Below are positions 20,577-29,738 of a stretch of 64,000 nt of DNA, piece by piece. How positions within the stretch are numbered: position 1 is the stretch's first letter; each line of letters begins with the position of its first letter. The stretch is from positions 434,001 through 498,000 of the forward strand of contig NZ_ATUE01000006.1 of assembly GCF_000420045.1 (NCBI RefSeq). The letters run 5' to 3'. Source of the stretch: Perlucidibaca piscinae DSM 21586. Its GTDB lineage: Bacteria; Pseudomonadota; Gammaproteobacteria; Pseudomonadales; Moraxellaceae. The notes beneath the pieces were generated by a model. It saw only the letters and a program-made list of their open reading frames with translations. It was not told the origin of the DNA and made no database searches. The position numbers and the translations under genes were made by a program.

Positions 20577-21764
20577 TCAGAAGCTGTCGCCAGGCACCCG
20601 CACCCAGCCTTCCATGACGATGCGCGCGCTGCGGCTCATGATGGCCTTGGTCACCGTCCACTGACCGTTGACCTGGGCAGCCGCCGCACCGACACGCAGG
20701 GTGCCGGACGGATGCCCGAAGCGCACGGCCTCGCGCGCCCCGCCACCGGCCGCCAGGTTCACCAGCGTGCCCGGAATCGCGGCGGCAGTGCCGATGGCGA
20801 CCGCGGCCGTGCCCATCATGGCGTGATGCAGCTTGCCCATGGACAGCGCGCGCACCAGCAGGTCCACCTCGCCCGCCTTGATGGTCTTGCCGCTGGACGA
20901 CACATGGTCGGTCGGCGGCGCCACGAAGGCGATCTTGGGCGTGTGCTGGCGCGTCAACGCCTCTTCCGGCGTCTTGATCAGGCCCATGCGCAGCGCGCCG
21001 GCGACACGGATGGCCTCGAAGCGCTTGAGCGCCGCCGGGTCCGTGTTGATCTGCTCGCGCAGCTCGGTGCCGGTGTAGCCGATCTCGGCCGCGTTGACGA
21101 ACACGGTCGGGATGCCGGCGGTGATCATGGTCGCCTTCAAGGTGCCAATACCGGGTACGTCGAGATCATCCACCAGATTGCCGGTGGGGAACATGGAGCC
21201 GCCCTCCTCGCCGTCGTCCGACGGATCCATGAACTCCAGCACGATCTCGGCAGCCGGGAAGGTCACGCCATCCAGCTCGAAATCACCGGTCTCCTGGACC
21301 TGGCCATTGGTCACCGGCACATGGGCGATGATGGTCTTGCGTATGTTGGCCTGCCAGATGCGCACGACGCAGACGCCGTTCTCGGGAATGCGCGAGGCAT
21401 CCACCAGACCGGCATGGATGGCGAAGGCGCCGGCAGCGGTGGACAGGTTGCCGCAGTTGCCGCTCCAGTCCACGAAGGCCTTGTCGATGCTGATCTGCCC
21501 GTACAGGTAGTCGACATCGTGATCCGGCACACTGCTCTTCGACAGGATCACGCACTTGGACGTGGACGAGGTCGCCCCGCCCATGCCGTCGATGTGCGCG
21601 GCATAGGGGTCGGGGCTGCCGATCACGCGCATGAACAGCTTGTCGCGCGCCTCGCCCGGCACCTGGCAGCGCTCGGGCAGATCCTGCAGGCGGAAGAACA
21701 CGCCCTTGGAGGTGCCGCCACGAATGTAGGTGGCGGGGATTTTCACTTGCGGAACATGGCTCAT
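20577..21764 (-). CDS. prpF: 2-methylaconitate isomerase PrpF
   Basis: 395 residues, full length, starting MSHVPQVKIPATYIRGGTSKGVFF, the PrpF signature. GNCGNLSTAAGAFA and HHAMMGTAAVAIGTAAA are further family blocks of the diaminopimelate-epimerase-like fold. PrpF isomerises the 2-methylaconitate made by AcnD so that it can become 2-methylisocitrate. The pair AcnD+PrpF replaces PrpD in the 2-methylcitrate cycle. It is the last gene of the prp operon, separated from acnD by 221 bp that hold the long palindromic repeat at 21856-21970. Confidence 0.95.
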   Translation of the reverse strand: MSHVPQVKIPATYIRGGTSKGVFFRLQDLPERCQVPGEARDKLFMRVIGSPDPYAAHIDGMGGATSSTSKCVILSKSSVPDHDVDYLYGQISIDKAFVDWSGNCGNLSTAAGAFAIHAGLVDASRIPENGVCVVRIWQANIRKTIIAHVPVTNGQVQETGDFELDGVTFPAAEIVLEFMDPSDDGEEGGSMFPTGNLVDDLDVPGIGTLKATMITAGIPTVFVNAAEIGYTGTELREQINTDPAALKRFEAIRVAGALRMGLIKTPEEALTRQHTPKIAFVAPPTDHVSSSGKTIKAGEVDLLVRALSMGKLHHAMMGTAAVAIGTAAAIPGTLVNLAAGGGAREAVRFGHPSGTLRVGAAAAQVNGQWTVTKAIMSRSARIVMEGWVRVPGDSF

Positions 21765-21855
21765 GGGGAATTCCCTGGCTTCACAAATAGGTATTGATCA
21801 CGCATTTCGGCTCAACACCAACAGTCCGTGTTACGACGGTTGGGTCACAGCCCAA

Positions 21856-21970
21856 GGCGCGGTGATCCGGACTGGCTCCGGAAAACCGTCACGCGCCATG
21901 GATGGCGCGTGCGAGCCCCCAAGGACGGGTTCACGGCGTGTTTTCCGGAGCCAGTCCGGACCACCGCGCC
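21856..21970. repeat. Long palindromic intergenic element with conserved core, copy 1
   Basis: Two 31-nt arms (21856-21886 and 21940-21970) are reverse complements with a single mismatch that still allows G-U pairing. They enclose a 53-nt core (21887-21939) containing CGTCACG, GCCATGGATGGCG, GTGCGAGC, GGACG and TTCACG in that order. The same ordered core occurs at 46856-46910 with unrelated arms. In the prp transcript this copy would form a stem between acnD and prpF. The innermost CGCGCCAT/ATGGCGCG can form a second small hairpin. Confidence 0.92.
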
Positions 21971-21985
21971 GTGAACCTGCCAGCT

Positions 21986-24589
21986 TCAGGCCGTCGCCGT
22001 CGCTTCCAGGAAGTCCTTGGCGAAGCGCTGCAGCACCCCACCGGCCTCGTACACCGACACTTCCTCGTCGGAGTCCAGTCGGCAGGTCACCGGGACGCGC
22101 ACGGTCTCGCCGTTGCGACGGTTGATCACCAGCGTCAGGTCCGCACGCGGCGACAACGCACCTTCCACGTCATAGGTCTCGGTGCCGTCCAGCTTCAGTG
22201 TCAGGCGCGTGGTGCCCGGCTTGAACTCGCAGGGCAGCACGCCCATGCCGATCAGGTTGGTGCGGTGGATGCGCTCGAAGCCCTCGGCCACGATCACTTC
22301 GACGCCGGCCAGACGCACGCCCTTGGCGGCCCAGTCACGCGAGCTGCCCTGGCCGTAGTCGGCACCGGCGATGATGATCAGGTTCTGCTTGCGGTTCATG
22401 TAGGTTTCGATGGCTTCCCACATGCGCATGACCTTGCCTTCCGGCTCGACGCGCGCCAGCGAGCCCTTCTTGACCTGGCCATCGACCACGGCCATCTCGT
22501 TGACCAGCTCCTTGTTGGCAAAGGTTGCGCGCTGGGTGGTCAGGTGGTCACCGCGGTGGGTGGCGTAGGAGTTGAAGTCCTCTTCCGGCAGACCCATCTT
22601 GTGCAGGTACTCGCCGGCGGCCGAGTTCATCACGATCGCGTTCGACGGCGACAGGTGGTCGGTGGTGATGTTGTCCGGCAGGATGGCCAGCGGACGCATG
22701 CCCCTGAGGGTGCGCTCACCGGCCAGTGCGCCTTCCCAGTACGGCGGACGACGGATGTAGGTCGACATCTCGCGCCAGTCGTACAGCGGCGATGCGGCCT
22801 TCTCCGAATCCTTCTTCTCGAACATCGGGATGTAGATCTGGTTGAACTGGGCCGGCTTCACCGACGTCGCCACCAGCGCGTCAATTTCCTCGTCCGACGG
22901 CCAGATGTCGGCAAGACGGATTTCCTTGCCATCCACCACGCCCAGCACGTCCTGCTCGATGTCGAAGCGCACGGTGCCGGCGATGGCGTAGGCCACGACC
23001 AGCGGCGGCGAGGCCAGGAAGGCCTGCTTGGCGTAGGGGTGGATGCGGCCGTCGAAGTTGCGGTTGCCTGACAGCACGGCGGTCGCGTACAGGTCGCGGT
23101 CAATGATCTCCTGCTGGATCTTGGGATCCAGCGCGCCCGACATGCCGTTGCAGGTGGTGCAGGCGAAGGCGACGATGCCGAAGCCCAGGGCTTCGAGATC
23201 GTCGAGCAGGCCGGCCTCCTTCAGGTACAGCTCGACCACCTTGGAGCCCGGCGCCAGCGACGACTTCACCCAGGGCTTGCGCACCAGGCCCAGTTTGCGG
23301 GCGTTGCGCGCGATCAGGCCGGCGGCGATGACGTTGCGCGGGTTGGAGGTGTTGGTGCAGGAAGTGATGGCGGCGATGATCACTGCGCCATCCGGCATCA
23401 GGCCATCGGCTTCCTGGGCACGCGCCTTGTCGAGATCGACGGCGATGCCGCGCTCCTTCAGCGCCGACACCGGCAGGCGGCGATGCGGGTTGGACGGGCC
23501 GGCCATGTTGCGCACGACGGACGACAGGTCGAACGTGAGCACGCGCTCGAACTCGGCATTCACCAGGCTGTCCGACCACAGGCCGGCTTCCTTGGCGTAG
23601 GTCTCGACCAGCTTGACCTGCTCATCGGAACGGCCAGTCAGACGCAGATAGGTCAGCGTCTGCTCGTCGATGGAGAACATGGCGGCGGTGGCACCGTATT
23701 CCGGGGCCATGTTGGAGATGGTGGCGCGGTCACCGATGGTGAGACCCGGCACGCCCTCGCCGTAGAACTCGAGGTAGGCGCCGACGACCTTCTCCTTGCG
23801 CAGGAACTCGGTCAGGGCCAGCACGATGTCGGTGGCGGTGATGCCGGGCTGGCGCTTGCCGGTCAGCTCGACGCCGACCATGTCCGGCGTACGCATCCAG
23901 GACGCGCGGCCGAGCATGACGTTCTCGGCTTCGAGGCCGCCCACACCCACCGAGATCACGCCCAGCGCATCCACGTGGGGGGTGTGCGAGTCGGTGCCGA
24001 CGCAGGTGTCCGGGAAGGCCACGCCGTTCTGGCTATGGATCACCGGCGACATCTTCTCCAGATTGATCTGGTGCATGATGCCGTTGCCGGCCGGGATCAC
24101 GTCGACGTTGTCGAACGCGGTCTTGGTCCAGTTGATGAAGTGGAAGCGGTCCTCGTTGCGGCGTTCCTCGATGTCGCGGTTCTTCTGGAAGGCGTCGGGA
24201 TCGAAGCCACCGCACTCGACGGCCAGCGAGTGGTCGACGATGAGCTGCACCGGCACCACCGGATTGACCTTGGCCGGGTCGCCGCCCTGGTCGGCGATGG
24301 CGTCACGCAGGCCGGCGAGGTCGACCAGCGCGGTCTGGCCGAGGATGTCATGGCAGACCACGCGCGCCGGGAACCACGGGAAGTCGCGCTCGCGCTTGCG
24401 CTCGACGAGCTGGGTCAGGCACTCGGTGACGATGGCCGGATCGGCCTTGCGCACGATGTTCTCGGCGTGGATGCGGGCGGTGTACGGCAGGCCGTCCCAG
24501 GCACCCGGCTTGATGGCGTTGACCGCGGCACGGGCGTCGAAGTAGTCGAGCGACGTGCCCGGCAGGTTCTTGCGGAATTCGTTGTTCAT
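21986..24589 (-). CDS. acnD: 2-methylcitrate dehydratase, Fe-S type (AcnD)
   Basis: 867 residues from ATG 24589 (MNNEFRKNLPGTSLDYFD); the in-frame TTG six codons upstream is less likely. The aconitase Fe-S cysteines are visible in AITSCTNTSNP and CTTCNGMSG, with GTDSHTPHVDALG and the swivel-domain block GADYGQGSSRDWAAKG. AcnD dehydrates 2-methylcitrate to 2-methylaconitate, which PrpF then isomerises. The opening RKNLPGTSLDYFDARAAV separates AcnD from housekeeping AcnA. It lies downstream of prpC, with a hairpin in between. Confidence 0.95.
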   Translation of the reverse strand: MNNEFRKNLPGTSLDYFDARAAVNAIKPGAWDGLPYTARIHAENIVRKADPAIVTECLTQLVERKRERDFPWFPARVVCHDILGQTALVDLAGLRDAIADQGGDPAKVNPVVPVQLIVDHSLAVECGGFDPDAFQKNRDIEERRNEDRFHFINWTKTAFDNVDVIPAGNGIMHQINLEKMSPVIHSQNGVAFPDTCVGTDSHTPHVDALGVISVGVGGLEAENVMLGRASWMRTPDMVGVELTGKRQPGITATDIVLALTEFLRKEKVVGAYLEFYGEGVPGLTIGDRATISNMAPEYGATAAMFSIDEQTLTYLRLTGRSDEQVKLVETYAKEAGLWSDSLVNAEFERVLTFDLSSVVRNMAGPSNPHRRLPVSALKERGIAVDLDKARAQEADGLMPDGAVIIAAITSCTNTSNPRNVIAAGLIARNARKLGLVRKPWVKSSLAPGSKVVELYLKEAGLLDDLEALGFGIVAFACTTCNGMSGALDPKIQQEIIDRDLYATAVLSGNRNFDGRIHPYAKQAFLASPPLVVAYAIAGTVRFDIEQDVLGVVDGKEIRLADIWPSDEEIDALVATSVKPAQFNQIYIPMFEKKDSEKAASPLYDWREMSTYIRRPPYWEGALAGERTLRGMRPLAILPDNITTDHLSPSNAIVMNSAAGEYLHKMGLPEEDFNSYATHRGDHLTTQRATFANKELVNEMAVVDGQVKKGSLARVEPEGKVMRMWEAIETYMNRKQNLIIIAGADYGQGSSRDWAAKGVRLAGVEVIVAEGFERIHRTNLIGMGVLPCEFKPGTTRLTLKLDGTETYDVEGALSPRADLTLVINRRNGETVRVPVTCRLDSDEEVSVYEAGGVLQRFAKDFLEATATA

Positions 24590-24608
24590 GATGTCTCTCT
24601 TGGTCAAA

Positions 24609-24636
24609 GGCCCCGCCTCCGTCAGGAGGCAGGGCC
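24609..24636 (-). other. Intercistronic stem-loop between prpC and acnD
   Basis: A 12-bp stem (24609-24620 with 24625-24636, one mismatch, loop GTCA) lies in the 87-nt gap between prpC and acnD. It has no U-run, so it looks more like an mRNA-stability or processing element than a full terminator. The acnD ribosome-binding region lies directly downstream. Confidence 0.6.
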
Positions 24637-24676
24637 GGTCACGGGCTGACTGCGGTCAGGCCTCGCGGGCAACGGC

Positions 24677-25831
24677 TTACTTTCGATCCTGGATCGGCAC
24701 GAACGTCTGGTCTTCCGGACCCGTGTAGTTGGCGCTGGGACGGATGATCTTGCCATCAATGCGCTGCTCGATGACATGCGCCGACCAGCCGCTGGTGCGG
24801 GCGATGACGAACAGCGGGGTGAACATGTCGGTGGGAACACCCATCATGTGGTAGCTGACGGCCGAGAACCAGTCCAGGTTGGGGAACATCTTCTTGATTT
24901 CCCACATGGTGGCTTCCAGACGTTCGGCGATGTCGTACATCTTCATGTTCGACTGCTCGGCCGACAGGTCCTTGGCAACCTGCTTGATGACCTTGTTGCG
25001 CGGGTCGGACACGGTGTAGACCGGGTGTCCGAAGCCGATCACGACTTCCTTGCGCTCGACGCGGGCGCGGATGTCGGCTTCAGCCTCATCCGGATTGTCG
25101 TAGCGCTTCTGGATCTCGAAGGCGACTTCGTTGGCGCCGCCGTGCTTCGGACCACGCAGCGCGCCGATGCCGCCGCAGATGGCCGAGAACATGTCGGAGC
25201 CGGTGCCGGCGACCACGCGCGAGGTGAAGGTCGAGGCGTTGAACTCGTGCTCGGCGTACAGGATGAGCGAGGTGTGCATGGCGCGCACCCAGCTGTCGCG
25301 CGGCTTCTCGCCGTGCAGCAGGTGCAGGAAGTGGCCGCCGATGGAGTCATCGTCGGTTTCCACGTCGATGCGCTTGCCGTTGTAGGCGAAGTGGTACCAG
25401 TACAGCAGCATGGAACCCAGCGAGGCCATCAGCTTGTCGGCGATGTCGCGCGCGCCCGGGTGGTTGTGGTCATCCTTCTCGGGCTTGACGCAACCGAGCA
25501 CGGACACGCCGGTGCGCATCACGTCCATCGGGTGCGACGACGGCGGCAGCTGTTCGAGCGCGACCTTGACCGCGGCCGGCAGGCCGCGCAGGGCCTTGAG
25601 CTTGGCCTTGTAACCGGCCAGTTCGGCAGCGTTGGGCAGCTTGCCGTGCACCAGCAGGTGGGCGATTTCCTCGAACTCGCTGGTGGTGGCCAGGTCGAGG
25701 ATGTCATAGCCACGGTAGGCCAGGTCGTTGCCAGTACGGCCGACGGTGCAGAGCGCGGTGTTGCCAGCGGCGGTGCCGGACAGGGCGACGGACTTCTTGG
25801 CCTTCGGAAGGACTTGCTGGGGTTCACTCAT
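24677..25831 (-). CDS. prpC: 2-methylcitrate synthase
   Basis: 384 residues from ATG 25831 (MSEPQQVL), chosen because AGGAG lies 7 nt upstream; an ATG two codons earlier abuts the AGGAG. Citrate-synthase catalytic residues are visible: His in [11 protein letters not shown], His in [10 protein letters not shown], and Asp in [16 protein letters not shown]. The length and [18 protein letters not shown] motif fit the methylcitrate synthase subgroup rather than the larger GltA. It condenses propionyl-CoA with oxaloacetate. Confidence 0.95.
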   Translation of the reverse strand: MSEPQQVLPKAKKSVALSGTAAGNTALCTVGRTGNDLAYRGYDILDLATTSEFEEIAHLLVHGKLPNAAELAGYKAKLKALRGLPAAVKVALEQLPPSSHPMDVMRTGVSVLGCVKPEKDDHNHPGARDIADKLMASLGSMLLYWYHFAYNGKRIDVETDDDSIGGHFLHLLHGEKPRDSWVRAMHTSLILYAEHEFNASTFTSRVVAGTGSDMFSAICGGIGALRGPKHGGANEVAFEIQKRYDNPDEAEADIRARVERKEVVIGFGHPVYTVSDPRNKVIKQVAKDLSAEQSNMKMYDIAERLEATMWEIKKMFPNLDWFSAVSYHMMGVPTDMFTPLFVIARTSGWSAHVIEQRIDGKIIRPSANYTGPEDQTFVPIQDRK

Positions 25832-25879
25832 TGTCATTCTCCTGATCGAATTCTTCTGCTTTTCAAGCAGTTGCGTTGC

Positions 25880-26779
25880 TTACTTGTTCTTGGAAAAAAG
25901 CTGGTCAATCTTGTCTTCGTAGCTGTGGTAGTCGAGGAACTCGTAGAGCTCCTTGCGCTTCTGCATGAGGTCGAGCACGTTGACCTGGGTGCCATCGCGA
26001 CGCACGGCTTCGTACACGGCCAGCGCCGCCTTCTGCATGGCGCGGGTACCGGACAGCGGGTACAGGACCATGGCGATGCCCTGCTCGCCCAGCTCCTGGG
26101 TCGTGTAGTACGGGGTGTCGCCGAACTCGGTGATGTTGGCCAGCACCGGCACGTTCACCGCGTCGCAGACCTTGCGGTACATGGTGATGTCGGTCATGGC
26201 CTCGGCGAAGATGGCATCGGCGCCGGCCTCGACATAGGCGCTGATGCGGTCGATGACGCCGTTCAGGCCTTCCTTCTGCAGCGAGTCGGTACGTGCCATG
26301 ACCACGAAATCGCTGTCGGTCTTGGCGTCGACGGCGGCCTTGACGCGGTCGACCATCTCGTCGATGGCGACGATTTCCTTGTTCGGACGATGGCCGCAGC
26401 GCTTCTGCGCCACCTGGTCCTCGATGTGCACGGCGCCAGCGCCGGCCTTGATCATTTCCTTGATGGTGCGGCCGATGTTGAACGCCCCGCCCCAGCCGGT
26501 GTCGATGTCGACCAGCAGCGGCGTGTCGACGGCGGCGGTGATGCGGCGCACGTCGGTGAGCACGTCATCCAGCGAGGTGATGCCCAGGTCCGGCAGACCG
26601 TAGGAGTAGTTGGCGCAGCCGGCGCCGGACAGGTAGATGGCCTTGTAGCCGACCTTGGTCGCCATCATGGCGGCGTAGGCGTTGACGGTGCCCATGACCT
26701 GCAGCGGCTTCTCGGCGGCGATGGCGTCACGGAAGCGCCGACCGGCGCTGTGGCTGTGGGGATGGTCGTTGCAGGACAT
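25880..26779 (-). CDS. prpB: 2-methylisocitrate lyase
   Basis: 299 residues. The isocitrate-lyase-superfamily active-site loop appears as [12 protein letters not shown] (Cys is the catalytic residue), with [18 protein letters not shown] and VHIEDQVAQ supplying metal-binding acids. PrpB splits 2-methylisocitrate into pyruvate and succinate, the last step of propionate breakdown by this cycle. Its start codon shares 1 nt with the stop of the upstream GntR gene (TGATG), and prpC follows after 48 nt. Confidence 0.96.
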   Translation of the reverse strand: MSCNDHPHSHSAGRRFRDAIAAEKPLQVMGTVNAYAAMMATKVGYKAIYLSGAGCANYSYGLPDLGITSLDDVLTDVRRITAAVDTPLLVDIDTGWGGAFNIGRTIKEMIKAGAGAVHIEDQVAQKRCGHRPNKEIVAIDEMVDRVKAAVDAKTDSDFVVMARTDSLQKEGLNGVIDRISAYVEAGADAIFAEAMTDITMYRKVCDAVNVPVLANITEFGDTPYYTTQELGEQGIAMVLYPLSGTRAMQKAALAVYEAVRRDGTQVNVLDLMQKRKELYEFLDYHSYEDKIDQLFSKNK

Positions 26780-27549
26780 CAGGCACTCCTGGCCGGGATC
26801 GCCGGCGTTTCACGGGATGGTTCACGGGATGGATTGACGCGCGCCTCGATGTTGGCGCGCGCGACGGCGATGTGACGCCGCATGAGAAACTCGGCAAGCT
26901 CGCCGTCGCGGGCCTCGATGGCCTCGACGATGCGCTGATGCTCACCCAGGGCGCGGGCCGGGCGTCCTTCGGTGAGCGAGAACTGGCCGCGGTAGATACG
27001 CACGCGGTGATACAGCTCGCCGCACAGCATCTGGATCAGCACGGCATTGTGGCTGCCGTGGATGATGCGGTAATGAAAGTCGACGTTGCCCTCTTCCTGG
27101 ATATAGGCACGGCCATCCTGCTCGGCAATCTGGCGCTCGTGCGACGCCAGCAGCGCCTTGAGCTCGCGGATCTCGGCATCGGTCATGTGCTGTGCCGCCA
27201 GGCGACAGGCCAGCCCCTCGAGGGTTTCGCGCACCTGGTAGATCTGCAGCAGCTCGTCCAGCGAGAGCGCCATGATGCGCACGCCGACGTGGGGAATGCG
27301 GGTGATGAGCTGACGACCTTCAAGCCGACGCAGTGCCTCGCGCAGCGGTCCGCGGGACACGCCGTATCGTGACACCAGCTCGGCCTCGGAAACGCGGGAA
27401 CCGGCTTCCAGCTCGCCCTTGACGATGGCGTCCTGGAGCTGGGCGAAGACCTTGTCGGCGAGGGTGAGACGCGGCTCCGATGACACGCCGGCCACGACCG
27501 CCAGCACGGGTGGCAGTTCGGCATCTGGGCGGGGCGTCCGATCGGTCAT
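26779..27549 (-). CDS. GntR-family regulator of the prp operon (FCD type)
   Basis: 256 residues from ATG 27549 ([11 protein letters not shown]); an open frame continues upstream but contains the promoter and operator. The winged HTH is [25 protein letters not shown], followed by a helical FCD domain with possible metal/ligand histidines ([10 protein letters not shown] and [11 protein letters not shown]). As the first gene of GntR-prpB-prpC-acnD-prpF it should sense a methylcitrate-cycle metabolite, a common arrangement outside enterics (which use the sigma54 activator PrpR). Three TTGTCGACAA palindromes upstream are its probable operators. Confidence 0.9.
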   Translation of the reverse strand: MTDRTPRPDAELPPVLAVVAGVSSEPRLTLADKVFAQLQDAIVKGELEAGSRVSEAELVSRYGVSRGPLREALRRLEGRQLITRIPHVGVRIMALSLDELLQIYQVRETLEGLACRLAAQHMTDAEIRELKALLASHERQIAEQDGRAYIQEEGNVDFHYRIIHGSHNAVLIQMLCGELYHRVRIYRGQFSLTEGRPARALGEHQRIVEAIEARDGELAEFLMRRHIAVARANIEARVNPSREPSRETPAIPARSA

Positions 27550-27562
27550 TGCAGGCGTCCGA

Positions 27563-27574
27563 ATTGTCGACAAT
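27563..27574. promoter_or_regulatory. prp operator O1
   Basis: ATTGTCGACAAT is a perfect 12-bp palindrome, located between the -10 box and the GntR start codon, where a bound repressor would block transcription. The core TTGTCGACAA fits the T-n-G-T-n-n-A-C-n-A pattern typical of FadR-subfamily operators. Confidence 0.78.
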
Positions 27575-27589
27575 CCATGGAATGCAGCG

Positions 27590-27618
27590 ACGATACGCCC
27601 GCACTCCCCCGGGGTCAA
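27590..27618 (-). promoter_or_regulatory. Sigma70 promoter of the prp operon
   Basis: On the minus strand TTGACC (27613-27618) and TATCGT (27590-27595) are separated by exactly 17 nt. Transcription would start near 27583, giving a leader of about 35 nt for the GntR gene and the prp genes. Operators O1 and O2 lie just downstream and just upstream of it. Confidence 0.75.
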
Positions 27619-27634
27619 CCAACGGCATGGCCAT

Positions 27635-27646
27635 TTTGTCGACAAA
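27635..27646. promoter_or_regulatory. prp operator O2
   Basis: TTTGTCGACAAA is a perfect 12-bp palindrome, 16 bp upstream of the -35 box and centred 72 bp from O1. Confidence 0.75.
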
Positions 27647-27708
27647 CAGGCTGCCTGATAAACAGAAAGCGCACCCTGACGCACAAAAGGCGGCAGCCAA
27701 CTACCAGA

Positions 27709-27718
27709 TTGTCGACAA
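27709..27718. promoter_or_regulatory. prp operator O3
   Basis: TTGTCGACAA, the same 10-bp core, is centred 73 bp from O2 and only 9 nt beyond the stop of the potassium-channel gene. Its position far upstream of the promoter suggests an auxiliary operator. Confidence 0.65.
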
Positions 27719-27726
27719 ACCGCCGG

Positions 27727-29082
27727 TCAGCCGATGTGCACGTCACCCGAGGCATAGCGGATGCGCTGCAGCTGCGGTCGTGCCAGCAGGAACACCAACG
27801 TCAGCGGTCCGATGCGACCAATGAACATGGCCACCATCAGAACCTGCTGACCGGCGTCGGACAGATCAGAAGTGATGCCACGGGACAGGCCGACGGTGGC
27901 ACAAGCCGACACGGTCTCGAAGAACAGATCGAGAAACTCCTGCTCGGGATCGGTAATGGTCAGTGCAAACAGCGACAGCATGACGATCATCATGGCGATG
28001 AAGACCATCGCAAGTGCCTTCAGGACCAGTTCCTGACCTATGGTGCGACCAAACACGACCGGCTCGCTGCGACCACGAAGAAAAGCGCGTGTCGCGAGGA
28101 CCAGCGTCATGAAGGTGGTTACCTTGATGCCACCGCCCGTCGAGTTGGTACCGGCGCCAATGAACATGAGGATGATGCAGAACATGGTTGCCGCCATGGT
28201 CATGCCGCCGACATCAATCATGTTGAATCCACTCGAGCGCGGCACCACGGAATGAAAGAAGCTGATGGCCAGCTTTTCATCAGCACTGTATGGCGCCAGC
28301 GTATCGGGGTTGTTCCACTCGCAAAGCGCGAAAACCAGAAAACCCAGCAGAAGCAGCGTGGCCGTACCCGACAGCATCAGACGTGAATGCAGTGACAATG
28401 TCTTCCAGCTCGCGCTGAGCCGTATTTCCGACAGCACGGTAAATCCCAGACCGCCAACGATCGACAAGGAACCCAGCACCAGCGCCAGCGGCCAGTGGCC
28501 GGCCTGTCCCACCATGCCTTCGGATGTCAGTGCAAAACCCGCGTTGTTGAACGCGGAAACACTGTAGAAGATCGACTGGTAGACGCCCTGAATCCAGCCA
28601 TCAACGGGAACCATGATGTTCATCAGCAGGAACACGCCGAACAGTTCGATGGTCAGCACCAGCAGAAAGATGCGCTTGACCAGCCAGCCCAGATCCATGA
28701 CCCGGGTATGGTTCATGGCCTCGCGCACCACCCGCTGTTCGCCGATGCCCAGCTGGTGACCGAGCAACAGCATCATCAGAGCGGCGAATGTCATGATGCC
28801 GATGCCGCCGAGCTGGATCAGCAGCAGCAGCACCAGCTGACCAGGCAACGTCAGCGACTGCTGCACATCAATCACGGAAAGACCGGTAACGGTCACCGCC
28901 GAGGTGGCCGTGAACAGGGCCTGATGCCAGCTCAGGTGCTCTCGCGTGGCCCAGTCCGACTGCAGTGCGGCCGCCCCCAGCAGAATCATCAGCAGAAAGC
29001 TGCCGGCGACCAGGCTGGCCGGGTTGAATCCGGTCGGCTTGCGGTCATGCCGGCGCGATCGCAGCCAGGTCGGACGCCACAT
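27727..29082 (-). CDS. ktrB: Potassium uptake channel subunit, KtrB/TrkH family
   Basis: 451 residues, highly hydrophobic. Four pore-loop blocks each carry the selectivity-filter glycine: TAVTVTGLSV (strictly SAVTVTGLSV), FNNAGFAL, PRSSGFN and CATVGLSRG. The length and single-RCK partner fit the Ktr-type (TrkH superfamily) monovalent cation system that imports K+ across the inner membrane. It begins 2 nt after the stop of its regulatory subunit. Its 3' end lies 9 nt from the third prp operator, and no terminator hairpin is visible there. Confidence 0.88.
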   Translation of the reverse strand: MWRPTWLRSRRHDRKPTGFNPASLVAGSFLLMILLGAAALQSDWATREHLSWHQALFTATSAVTVTGLSVIDVQQSLTLPGQLVLLLLIQLGGIGIMTFAALMMLLLGHQLGIGEQRVVREAMNHTRVMDLGWLVKRIFLLVLTIELFGVFLLMNIMVPVDGWIQGVYQSIFYSVSAFNNAGFALTSEGMVGQAGHWPLALVLGSLSIVGGLGFTVLSEIRLSASWKTLSLHSRLMLSGTATLLLLGFLVFALCEWNNPDTLAPYSADEKLAISFFHSVVPRSSGFNMIDVGGMTMAATMFCIILMFIGAGTNSTGGGIKVTTFMTLVLATRAFLRGRSEPVVFGRTIGQELVLKALAMVFIAMMIVMLSLFALTITDPEQEFLDLFFETVSACATVGLSRGITSDLSDAGQQVLMVAMFIGRIGPLTLVFLLARPQLQRIRYASGDVHIG

Positions 29083-29084
29083 GA

Positions 29085-29738
29085 TCAGAAGATCTGCTTG
29101 GCAAACTTGAGCAGGTTGTCGAGCTCGCCGGCAAGCACGATCTGGTCACCCGGCTGCAGCACCAGCTCGCGGTACGGTGGCGGCAGCACCGACCGGCCAC
29201 GCTTAACCAGCGTCAGCTGGATGTCGTTGAACTGCATGTCCTGGGCGTAGTTGCGATGCGCGGCGATGCGCTCGTTGACCTGTATCTCGACCACGAACCA
29301 GCCGTTGCCCAGCGAGATGTAATCAAGCATCTGCGGGTGCGTCAGGCTCTGCGCCACGCGCACGCCGATCTCGTGCTCGGGATGGATGATGCGGTCGGCC
29401 TGCAGCCGCGACAGGATGCGGTGGTGGGTATCGGTGATGGCCTTGACCCAGACCTGGGCACAGCCGGCATTCTTCAGGGCCATGGTGCTGAGAATGCTGG
29501 CTTCGAGGTTCTCGCCGATGGCAACGACAATGCCGTCGTAGTGCTTAAGTCCCAGTTCCTCGATGACCTTCTCGTCGGTGGCATCGGCAATCAGGCTTTG
29601 CGTCAGCTGTTCGGCATGCTTGTTGACCATGGCATCGCGAATGTCGATGCCCAGCACCTCGTGACCCAGGCGGATCAGCTCCAGTGCCACGGTGCTACCG
29701 AAGCTGCCCAGACCGATGACGGCAAATTTCAGTTTCAT
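29085..29738 (-). CDS. ktrA: Potassium channel regulatory subunit, KtrA/TrkA family
   Basis: 217 residues from ATG 29738 (MKLKFAVIGLGSFGSTVALEL). The Rossmann RCK_N domain (GLGSFG, GIDIRDAMV) binds nucleotides, and a C-terminal RCK_C part follows (about residues 135-217, RSVLPPPYRELVLQPGDQIVLAG). With a single RCK unit it resembles KtrA rather than the double-unit TrkA of E. coli. It gates the adjacent channel. Its start overlaps the stop of the upstream transporter gene (ATGA), so all three genes are translationally coupled. Confidence 0.88.
   Translation of the reverse strand: MKLKFAVIGLGSFGSTVALELIRLGHEVLGIDIRDAMVNKHAEQLTQSLIADATDEKVIEELGLKHYDGIVVAIGENLEASILSTMALKNAGCAQVWVKAITDTHHRILSRLQADRIIHPEHEIGVRVAQSLTHPQMLDYISLGNGWFVVEIQVNERIAAHRNYAQDMQFNDIQLTLVKRGRSVLPPPYRELVLQPGDQIVLAGELDNLLKFAKQIF

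Noticed and set aside
21856..21970. Palindromic element as an integron attC site or a CRISPR remnant
   Set aside because: No GTTRRRY-type core sites at the ends, no integrase or cassette context, and no repeated spacers. Two dispersed copies with different arms do not fit either.
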